Origin: Bacteroidales bacterium | GTDB taxonomy: Bacteria > Bacteroidota > Bacteroidia > Bacteroidales > UBA932 | Assembly (NCBI GenBank): GCA_016303175.1 | Contig: JAEDMF010000035.1 | Coordinates: 1 to 12,831, forward strand | Reading direction: 5' to 3' | DNA: 12,831 nt | In this document: piece after piece, positions 6,932-12,831 of the stretch | Position numbering within the stretch: position 1 is the first letter of the stretch | Layout of the letters: every line of letters starts with the position of its first letter | Translations under genes and position numbers: made by a program | Notes under the pieces: model-generated | Told to the model about the DNA's origin: nothing | Seen by the model: the letters and a program-made list of their open reading frames with translations, nothing else | Databases searched by the model: none

Positions 6932-9929
6932 ACTGATTTTCTTTGACACTGTCCTGCTCCTGCTCGACTTTGTCCAATCTGCCGGAGAGCATTTCGGCAA
7001 TGTCTTTCTCGTCTCCATCATAGCCTTCCCTTATGCTTTCCCAAGTGGCCCTGGCCTGTTTCATATTACCCTGCTCGGCGTATGAATCGCCCAGAAGGAC
7101 GAAGGCCCTGGCAAGCCAGTATGTCTGGTCGGTGCCGCTCTGGCCGAACTTCTGCACCCGCGAGCGCACCCCCTCGAAGTCTCCCTTGTCAAAGGCATTC
7201 TGGGCGAGTATGAAATTGGCCTTGGCACCCTCAGCGGTGTCAGGCGCAAGCGCAAGGTCCTCCAGCACGGGCAGGGCCTCGTCGCGTCTGCTAAGGGCTG
7301 TCAGACTGGCGGCATAAAGAGCTTTCATCTGACGCATCTGGGCAGCGGGCAGGAAAGCAGCTGTCAGGGAATCCTCCTGAGGCAGAAGCGCATAGGCAGC
7401 CACGACATCTTCGTGCCTGCGCGCTGCAGAAGCGCTGCGTATCAGACCCGGCACGGAAACCTTCCTAGACTGCAGGGTAGTGTCGGCGGCGACTATCCCT
7501 TTCCACAAGGTGCAGGCCTGGTCGTAATTCTCAAGAGCATAACTGAGTGTAGCGGCATTGACTGATGCTTCGCGCCGCGCTCCGGCATTGAGCAGACTGT
7601 CTTCCGCACAGTGTAGATAGGCATCGCAGGCCTTCAACTTATCCGCTTGGGCAAGATGGCAACCGGCAATATAGTATCTGGCCACAGCCGCATTTGCCGA
7701 GGCGGGATGAGCTGCCGCAAACTCTTCGAGGGCAGGCAGGGCCGCCGCATAATTTTCTTCCAGATATTGGCGTTCAGCCGCGGCGAAGATCATATTCTCC
7801 TTGTCCGCTTCGGACATTTCGCCGCCCCGCCCTATAGTTTCGAGATAGGCTAAATATTCCTTGGGTTTGCCGAGAGACTGATAAATGGACTCTATACCCA
7901 AAAGGGCATCTTCCGCAAATTCGCCAGAGGGGTTCTTCCCTACTACCCTTTTGTAACATTCCAGAGCGCCTTCCACGTCTCCCTCTCCCCTCTTCAGGGT
8001 ACCGAGTTCCAGCACCGCACGGTCAGCATAGGGACTCCCCGGAACCCTTTGGGCGAGCAAATTGAAGGTTTCGGCAGCCTCCTTCTTCTGTTTGAGGGAG
8101 TGTTGGGCCTTTCCCAACTCAAACATAGCCTCGGCATACCAGGGAGAAGTGGGCGAGGCATCCTTCACCAAGGAGAGCAGTTCCAGCCTGCGTCTGTCGT
8201 TCTTTAGCAGACCATAGCACACCGCGCCCTGATAGTACGGATATATATCAGACGCATCTGACCACTTGTAGTGCACCTCCTCGTAGGCGGAAGCGGCCCC
8301 CTTGTAGTCTGCCTGCATAAAAAGGCAATCCGCCCTTCGCAACATAGCGTCCTTCACGCGGCTACCGGAAGGATTTTCCGCAACATAGCGCGCAAACCAT
8401 GCTCCTGCGGCATTGTAGTCGTATTTGCGCAACATCGCGTAGGCGGCGTCATAGCTCAAAATCTCCCCTTGAGGCAGTCCGTAAAGAGCAGCTCCATTGT
8501 ACAGTTCCACGAAAATGGAGGCAGCCTTGTCGTACTGGCCGTCACGGTAATAGGCCTCAGCCAGATTGTACCTTGCGAGCTGGTTCACCACGTCCTCCTT
8601 GGGAGCATAGTAGGTCACGGCCATAAAACAGGACGCCGCGCGCCGGTACGAACCCGCAGCAAGCAATTCTGCGCCCTTTATGTAATTGGCGTGCACGTAG
8701 TTGTCCTTATCGACGCCGCTGAGCATGTCTATTTTGTCGTAGAAGTCGATGGCGGCCTGCCAATTCTTGTCGGCAAGGGATGCAAGCGCCATATAGGAAT
8801 AAATCTTCTCTCCCCTGACCCTGTCGGAATAATTGCGTATGTAATCCGTGAAAACGGAGGTATCCCCGTTCACGTCGAAGGCCAACTTGGCATAGTTGAA
8901 GAAAGCATCTTCCTTCATCTTGCGGTCGTAGTCGAATGAGGAAGCGTTCTTGTATGATTCCAGAGCAGAAAGTTTATTCTTGCGCTCCATATAGGCCTGT
9001 CCCATCTGGTACCAGGCAATCTGGCTCAAGGAATCACGCACCGCAGTCACCTGTTTGAAATTGTCTATGGCCCCGTCCCATTCCTTGGTCAAGAACAAAA
9101 GACTGCCGGCATAGAAATAATCCGTTCTGGTTCTTGCGGAACCGTCGTCGCTCGCGCCGAAGTACTTGCGAGCCCTGGCACTGTCTCCCCTGTCCAGACA
9201 GGCCTCGGAGAGCAGCCGGGCAAGATGGGGCAGCCTGTCTACGGGCACAAGAGCTTGCTCATAGAAACGGACACCCTCCGTGAGCAGGAAGTCAAAATTA
9301 CGCGCATCATACTGACACAGAGCAATATAGTAATTAGACAACTTTTCTAAACGCTCGTCCGCGCCGGCCTGTTCGAAAAGCGGCAGGGCGGCCTTACAGT
9401 CACCCTGTACATACAGCTGATATCCCTTGAGATAGCGGGCAGGAGCCGAATAATCGTTCTCGCCAAGCAAAAGCACCTCGTCGAAGTAATGCTCCGCTTC
9501 GGCCTGCCGGCCTTCCTTGTGGCAGCAGTACCCCATCTTGAACAAGACCTCGCTACGGCTCTTGCGGGGCACATTGCGCAGCTTCACCTTGAGGAACTTT
9601 TCCATCGATGCCTGGTAGGCCGCCTTGTCGAAGAGTATCAGGGCCTGCTCCAGACAAATGTCGTCGCACAGCACGCTGCTGGCATAGCGCAACAGGTAGT
9701 TTTCGGCGAGGATGTCAGACCCGTCGGAGCGGAGTTTCAAGGCGCACAGCACGGCGTATCCGTCTGCAACGGGATCGTCGCCATATTCGGGAAGGGACTG
9801 GAGTATATCCTCCGCCTGCACATACATCTTCCTGTCATACAAGGTCAAAGCCTTTTCGATACTGCGGTTCTGGGCAAAAAGTGCCGGAGACAGGACCGCC
9901 GCAAGGAATATGATGATGGTTTTTCTCAT
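6930..9929 (-). CDS. Large secreted tetratricopeptide-repeat protein
   Basis: A 999-residue protein made almost wholly of TPR-like helical hairpins after a signal peptide (1-19, MRKTIIIFLAAVL..., likely cleavage LFA|Q). There is no lipobox cysteine, so it should be periplasmic or outer-membrane associated rather than lipidated. Typical repeat segments include GYCCHKEGRQAEAEHYFDEV, WYQMGQAYMERKNKLSALES and MLRRADCLFMQADYKGAASA. Such arrays bind other proteins; BamD- and YbgF-like envelope proteins use similar repeats. No enzymatic domain is seen. I chose the ATG at 9929 because it begins the signal peptide. The upstream in-frame TTG at 9968 would place 13 odd residues before it and lies upstream of the predicted promoter -7 element. 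The gene shares a 12-base junction with the downstream barrel gene, its likely partner. Function otherwise unknown. Confidence 0.85.
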   Translation of the reverse strand: MRKTIIIFLAAVLSPALFAQNRSIEKALTLYDRKMYVQAEDILQSLPEYGDDPVADGYAVLCALKLRSDGSDILAENYLLRYASSVLCDDICLEQALILFDKAAYQASMEKFLKVKLRNVPRKSRSEVLFKMGYCCHKEGRQAEAEHYFDEVLLLGENDYSAPARYLKGYQLYVQGDCKAALPLFEQAGADERLEKLSNYYIALCQYDARNFDFLLTEGVRFYEQALVPVDRLPHLARLLSEACLDRGDSARARKYFGASDDGSARTRTDYFYAGSLLFLTKEWDGAIDNFKQVTAVRDSLSQIAWYQMGQAYMERKNKLSALESYKNASSFDYDRKMKEDAFFNYAKLAFDVNGDTSVFTDYIRNYSDRVRGEKIYSYMALASLADKNWQAAIDFYDKIDMLSGVDKDNYVHANYIKGAELLAAGSYRRAASCFMAVTYYAPKEDVVNQLARYNLAEAYYRDGQYDKAASIFVELYNGAALYGLPQGEILSYDAAYAMLRKYDYNAAGAWFARYVAENPSGSRVKDAMLRRADCLFMQADYKGAASAYEEVHYKWSDASDIYPYYQGAVCYGLLKNDRRRLELLSLVKDASPTSPWYAEAMFELGKAQHSLKQKKEAAETFNLLAQRVPGSPYADRAVLELGTLKRGEGDVEGALECYKRVVGKNPSGEFAEDALLGIESIYQSLGKPKEYLAYLETIGRGGEMSEADKENMIFAAAERQYLEENYAAALPALEEFAAAHPASANAAVARYYIAGCHLAQADKLKACDAYLHCAEDSLLNAGARREASVNAATLSYALENYDQACTLWKGIVAADTTLQSRKVSVPGLIRSASAARRHEDVVAAYALLPQEDSLTAAFLPAAQMRQMKALYAASLTALSRRDEALPVLEDLALAPDTAEGAKANFILAQNAFDKGDFEGVRSRVQKFGQSGTDQTYWLARAFVLLGDSYAEQGNMKQARATWESIREGYDGDEKDIAEMLSGRLDKVEQEQDSVKENQ

Positions 9930-9946
9930 ACCTGCAATTATTTTTA

Positions 9947-9954
9947 CAAAGTTA
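9947..9954 (-). promoter_or_regulatory. Promoter -7 element for the TPR-barrel operon
   Basis: TAACTTTG on the minus strand matches TAnnTTTG and lies 17 bases upstream of the ATG at 9929, which implies a very short leader. The -33 position (about 9974-9977) is poor and falls within the -7 box of the divergent ftsE promoter. Confidence 0.5.
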
Positions 9955-9975
9955 CAAAAATTGCCCAAATATTAT

Positions 9976-9983
9976 TATCTTTG
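9976..9983 (+). promoter_or_regulatory. Promoter -7 element for the ftsE-nth-ATPase operon
   Basis: TATCTTTG on the plus strand matches the Bacteroidetes -7 consensus TAnnTTTG and is the same octamer as at gyrB. The -33 region near 9952-9956 (TTACA) is a weak match. Transcription would start near 9988, leaving a leader of about 48 bases before the ftsE ATG. Confidence 0.55.
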
Positions 9984-10036
9984 TGAGGTTAAGGTCATCC
10001 GCTTTAGGATTTCCTGATTGAAGTACAGTTTCGACA

Positions 10037-10714
10037 ATGCCCGACAACTCATCTCTGATACATTTTGAAGGAGCGACCATCTTCAATGGCGAGGCGCCCG
10101 TAATCCACGGACTCGACATGGACATTGCTCCGGGAGATTTCGCCTACTTGATAGGCAAGGTCGGTTCGGGCAAAACCTCCATAATACGCACCATCACTGC
10201 CGAAAATCCCCTGCTGGAAGGAGAAGGCTCAGTATGCGGATACAATCTCCGTACCATAAGGGAGAAGGACATTCCCCGCCTGAGGCGCAGCCTCGGAGTC
10301 GTATTCCAGGATTTCCAGCTGCTTATGGACAGGAAGGTGCAGGACAATCTGGAATTCGTGCTCAGGAGCACGGAGTGGAAGGACAGGAACGCTATACAGG
10401 ACAGGATAGACGAAGTGCTCGGTTCCGTGGGGATGGCCACAAAGATCCATAAGATGCCCTACCAGCTCTCCGGCGGAGAACAGCAGAGGATAGCCATAGC
10501 AAGAGCCTTGCTCAACAAGCCTTCCCTCATACTCGCCGACGAACCCACCGGCAATCTGGACAAAGATACGGCCAGCGACATAATGGAACTGCTGCGAGGC
10601 ATCAACGCCGCCGGAACTGCCATACTGATGGTCACGCACAACAGGGAATTATTGGATTCCCACCCCGGCAGGGTCTTCCTGTGCGAGAACGAAAAATGCG
10701 TGGAGCAGCTATGA
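10037..10714 (+). CDS. ftsE: Cell-division ABC transporter ATP-binding protein FtsE
   Basis: A 225-residue ABC ATPase, the usual FtsE length. With membrane partner FtsX it regulates septal peptidoglycan hydrolysis at the inner membrane. All motifs are intact: Walker A GKVGSGKTS (40-48, Lys46), Q-loop Gln91 followed by DFQLLMDRKVQDNL (92-105), which is characteristic of FtsE, signature LSGGEQQR (144-151), Walker B LILADEP (164-170, Glu169), and switch His201 in VTHN. ftsX is not adjacent and must be elsewhere; LolD or MacB-type ATPases are the main alternative but usually sit beside a permease gene. It is the first gene of the rightward block, and its TGA stop overlaps the ATG of nth (ATGA). 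No clear Shine-Dalgarno precedes the start. Confidence 0.87.
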   Translation: MPDNSSLIHFEGATIFNGEAPVIHGLDMDIAPGDFAYLIGKVGSGKTSIIRTITAENPLLEGEGSVCGYNLRTIREKDIPRLRRSLGVVFQDFQLLMDRKVQDNLEFVLRSTEWKDRNAIQDRIDEVLGSVGMATKIHKMPYQLSGGEQQRIAIARALLNKPSLILADEPTGNLDKDTASDIMELLRGINAAGTAILMVTHNRELLDSHPGRVFLCENEKCVEQL

Positions 10715-11364
10715 CAAGAGGGCAAAGATACGAGAAAATATTAGAGTGGTTCAAACAGAATATGCCGGAGGCCAAATCCGAGTTGAACTACAATTCCCCC
10801 TACCAGCTGCTGGTGGCCGTGATGCTGTCGGCCCAATGCACCGACAAGAGAGTCAATATGGTGACTCCCGCCCTGTTCAGGGCCTATCCCGACCCCCACG
10901 CCCTCTCGACAGCCACGCCGGAAGAGGTTCTGAAGTACATCAGTTCCATCTCCTACCCCAACTCCAAGGCTGCACATCTGGTGGCAATGGCACAGAAGTT
11001 GTGCAATGACTTCGGCGGCGAAATCCCCAGGAGCGTCACCGAACTGGAAAGCCTCCCCGGTGTAGGACACAAAACAGCCAACGTGATGGTGGCCGTGTGT
11101 TTCGGAGGGCAGGCCATGCCCGTGGACACCCACGTTTTCAGGGTTTCCAGAAGGCTCGGCCTCTCGAGCGGCACCACAGTGGGAGCAGTAGAGAAGGATC
11201 TCGTCAAACACATCCCCGCCGAACTTCTGGGCACCGCCCATCATTGGCTTCTGCTGCACGGGAGATATGTATGCACCTCACGCAAGAGCGCCTGCGAAAG
11301 CTGTGCTCTGACGGCCTGGTGCAAGGAATATGCTGATAACAACAAACTTAAAAAACAAATATAA
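10711..11364 (+). CDS. nth: Endonuclease III, DNA glycosylase/AP lyase
   Basis: A 217-residue base-excision repair enzyme that removes oxidised pyrimidines and cleaves the abasic site. The helix-hairpin-helix LPGVGHKTAN (115-124) carries catalytic Lys121, and Asp139 sits in VDTHVFR. The C-terminal [4Fe-4S] motif C-x6-C-x2-C-x5-C is complete (Cys188, 195, 198, 204). Numbering matches E. coli Nth offset by one. I chose the ATG at 10711, which overlaps the ftsE stop by four bases and has GGAG five bases upstream (10702-10705). A GTG at 10681 would extend it into ftsE with residues that do not look like Nth. The next gene starts five bases after the stop, so nth is embedded between ftsE and the V-ATPase genes. 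Confidence 0.96.
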   Translation: MTRGQRYEKILEWFKQNMPEAKSELNYNSPYQLLVAVMLSAQCTDKRVNMVTPALFRAYPDPHALSTATPEEVLKYISSISYPNSKAAHLVAMAQKLCNDFGGEIPRSVTELESLPGVGHKTANVMVAVCFGGQAMPVDTHVFRVSRRLGLSSGTTVGAVEKDLVKHIPAELLGTAHHWLLLHGRYVCTSRKSACESCALTAWCKEYADNNKLKKQI

Positions 11365-11369
11365 CAGAC

Positions 11370-11975
11370 ATGGCGACCAACAAGCTACAGGAACTGACAG
11401 AGCAGTTGTATAATCAGGGACTCGCAAAAGGCCAGGCCGAAGGCGAGAGAATCCTTGAGGAGGCCAAGGCAAAAGCCGAAGCCATCCTGAACGACGCCCG
11501 TCAGAGCGCGGAAAAAATCATCAGCGATGCCAGCAAGCAGGCTTCTGACATAGCTGCAAAGAGCGCATCAGACATCAAAATGGCCTCATTCCAGGCTATC
11601 GAAGCAACCAAGAACGACATCCTCCGGGCCATCAGCGCCAAAGTTGTGGAGAAACCCGTAGAGGGAGTGCTCGGCAACGAGGAATTCACAAAAAAGCTCA
11701 TTATGACCATAGCGGAGAAATTTTCCGCAGAAAACGGCGGTGACCTCAACATAGTACTTGGAAAGGACAGCAAACTCCAGAGCTATGTGGAGAAGGAAGT
11801 CAGCGCGGCAATAGGTTCGGGCATAGACGTGCAACTCAGCAAAAACATCACCGGAGGCCTGCACATAGGTCCCAAGGACGGTTCATATTTCATTTCATTC
11901 AGCGAAGAAACTTTCAAGGAACTCATCTGCGCATATCTTCGCCCCGTAACGCGCAAAACACTTTTCGGTGAATAA
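11370..11975 (+). CDS. atpE: V/A-type ATPase subunit E (peripheral stalk)
   Basis: A 201-residue protein. The N-terminal half (about 1-95) is an Ala/Lys/Glu-rich long helix suited to a coiled coil (AEGERILEEAKAKAEAILND); the C-terminal half is a mixed domain (about 105-201) with the ending AYLRPVTRKTLFGE. This is the layout of V/A-type ATPase subunit E, which pairs with subunit G/H to form the stator stalk joining V1 to Vo. The position at the head of an E-DUF2764-A gene order supports the call. It begins five bases after nth with no visible promoter or Shine-Dalgarno. The symbol atpE is also used for the unrelated F-type c subunit. Confidence 0.9.
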   Translation: MATNKLQELTEQLYNQGLAKGQAEGERILEEAKAKAEAILNDARQSAEKIISDASKQASDIAAKSASDIKMASFQAIEATKNDILRAISAKVVEKPVEGVLGNEEFTKKLIMTIAEKFSAENGGDLNIVLGKDSKLQSYVEKEVSAAIGSGIDVQLSKNITGGLHIGPKDGSYFISFSEETFKELICAYLRPVTRKTLFGE

Positions 11976-11986
11976 CGGTGAATAAC
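11967..11986 (+). repeat. 10-base tandem repeat at the subunit E / DUF2764 junction
   Basis: GGTGAATAAC occurs twice back to back (11967-11976 and 11977-11986). The first copy holds the last two codons and the TAA stop of subunit E; the second holds the GTG start of the next gene. The equivalent GTG in the first copy lies in another frame and would soon stop. Confidence 0.9.
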
Positions 11987-12583
11987 AATTATACATATAT
12001 CGTAGCCTCAATGGCCTCCGTGAACAAGCTCTACAAGGCTGACGCGGAGAGTCTCGAGTCCACCCTCGGATGGATACGTTCCCAACTGAACGGAAAGGAT
12101 GCCGCAATGATGGACTTTGTGGTGAGCGCTTTCACTAGCGAAAATCTCACGGAAGAGTTCTACACCAGGGCCCTGAAGGAAAAGAATGACTTTGTGAAAA
12201 GATATTTCGCGGCGGACCTGCGCCTGCGCAATGCCAAGGTGGAGTATCTCAACACGGCCCTCGGCAGAAAAGCCGGCAGCGACATCATACGCATGGACAA
12301 CGCTCCCGAAGGGGACGACTCAGCAGCCATCGCCGCCATTTTCCGCGAGAAGGACCTGCTCCGGCGCGAGAAGGCGATGGACGACTTCCTCTGGGACAGC
12401 ATCGACTCCATCAACATCTTCAAGAGCTTCAAGCTGGACAACGTGCTCGGGATAGTATGTAAACTGTGCATCATACGCAGATGGATGCTGCTGGACGAGG
12501 AGACGGGCCGCACCATGCTCCGCAAGCTGGTCGAAGGAGTAAGAGGCAGTTATGGTAATATTGAATTTGATACATTAAAATAA
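11978..12583 (+). CDS. DUF2764 family protein of the V-ATPase operon
   Basis: A 201-residue, mostly helical protein. Its opening NNNYTYIVASMASV and the later LLRREKAMDDFLWDSID and FKSFKLDNVLGIVCKLCIIRRW match the DUF2764 family, found in Bacteroidota V/A-ATPase operons between subunits E and A. In other bacterial V-ATPase operons, such as the enterococcal one, subunit C occupies this general place. A role as a subunit C-like connector between rotor and stator is therefore reasonable but inferred. The start is GTG (11978), two bases after the subunit E stop; the next in-frame ATG (codon 12) would remove the conserved N-terminus. It ends one base before the subunit A gene. No enzymatic motif is seen. 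Confidence 0.85.
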   Translation: MNNNYTYIVASMASVNKLYKADAESLESTLGWIRSQLNGKDAAMMDFVVSAFTSENLTEEFYTRALKEKNDFVKRYFAADLRLRNAKVEYLNTALGRKAGSDIIRMDNAPEGDDSAAIAAIFREKDLLRREKAMDDFLWDSIDSINIFKSFKLDNVLGIVCKLCIIRRWMLLDEETGRTMLRKLVEGVRGSYGNIEFDTLK

Positions 12584-12584
12584 T

Positions 12585-12831
12585 ATGGCAACAACAGGAA
12601 AAGTTATCGGTATTGTTTCCAATCTCGTGACGGTGCTGTGCGACGGTCCCGTACGGGAGAACGAAATATGCTACATAACCACGGGAGGCACGCGCCTGAT
12701 GGCCGAGGTCATCAAAGTGAACGGAGCAAAAGCGTCCGTACAGGTGTTCGAGAGTACCCGCGGTATGAAAAACGGAGATGCCGTGGAGTTCACCCAGAAG
12801 ATGCTTGAAGTGACTCTGGGTCCGGGTCTGC
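12585..12831 (+). CDS. atpA: V/A-type ATPase catalytic subunit A, 5' part
   Basis: An open frame of 82 codons from the ATG at 12585 to the window edge, missing from any list that requires a stop codon. The N-terminal beta-barrel domain is clear: GKVIGIVSNLVTVLC (5-19), RLMAEVIKV (37-45), QVFESTRGMKNGD (52-64) and the ending MLEVTLGPGL (73-82), a hallmark of V/A-ATPase subunit A. The Walker A and catalytic residues lie beyond the window. Subunit A hydrolyses ATP in the A3B3 head to drive H+ or Na+ transport. It starts one base after the DUF2764 stop (TAA T ATG), consistent with coupled translation. Confidence 0.95.
   Translation, partial: MATTGKVIGIVSNLVTVLCDGPVRENEICYITTGGTRLMAEVIKVNGAKASVQVFESTRGMKNGDAVEFTQKMLEVTLGPGL

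Noticed and set aside
9930..9968. Upstream TTG start for the TPR gene
   Set aside because: It would bury the signal peptide behind 13 residues and lies upstream of the predicted -7 element.
10681..10710. Upstream GTG start for nth
   Set aside because: The first ten residues overlap ftsE and do not match Nth; the ATGA overlap start has a GGAG and gives the family length.
1..12831. Defence system, mobile element, CRISPR array, tRNA or rRNA
   Set aside because: I saw no transposase, integrase, direct-repeat array, toxin-antitoxin pair, or structural RNA pattern on either strand; the content is core chromosomal.

Overview
This window looks like ordinary core chromosome from a member of the Bacteroidota, most likely the order Bacteroidales. 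Four things support this. Promoter-like elements match the Bacteroidetes consensus TAnnTTTG. Signal peptides end in A|Q. A V/A-type ATPase operon carries a DUF2764 gene between subunits E and A. A conserved short-chain dehydrogenase lies beside a lipid-type alpha-oxoamine synthase. Base composition looks moderately GC-rich by eye. An Alistipes-like or other Rikenellaceae relative is plausible, but this is inference. I see no mobile element, CRISPR array, tRNA, rRNA or prophage.

The genes form two divergent blocks around a short control region at about 9930-10036. The leftward (minus) block runs, in transcription order: a secreted 999-residue TPR protein; a 570-residue outer-membrane beta-barrel of the plugless TonB-receptor-like type; gyrB, with its own promoter inside the end of the barrel gene; an alpha-oxoamine synthase of the serine palmitoyltransferase type; a ketosphinganine-reductase-like SDR; and the 5' part of a 7TM-HD cyclic-di-AMP phosphodiesterase (PgpH family), cut by the window edge. 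The last gene has no stop within the window.

The rightward (plus) block runs ftsE, nth, V-ATPase subunit E, DUF2764, V-ATPase subunit A (5' part only). It is very tightly packed: a 4-base overlap, then gaps of 5, 2 and 1 bases. This suggests one transcript joining cell division, base-excision repair and the start of an ion-pumping ATPase operon.

Functional links: the synthase and SDR probably perform consecutive steps, condensation then keto reduction, of a sphingoid-type lipid. This could be a sphingolipid or a sulfonolipid. The TPR protein and barrel are probably partners in the cell envelope. The most interesting open points are the true amino-acid substrate of the synthase, the role of the TPR/barrel pair, DUF2764 in the subunit C position, the overlapping divergent promoters, and a 10-base tandem duplication that supplies the GTG start of the DUF2764 gene. 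There is no gene-free stretch longer than about 110 bases.
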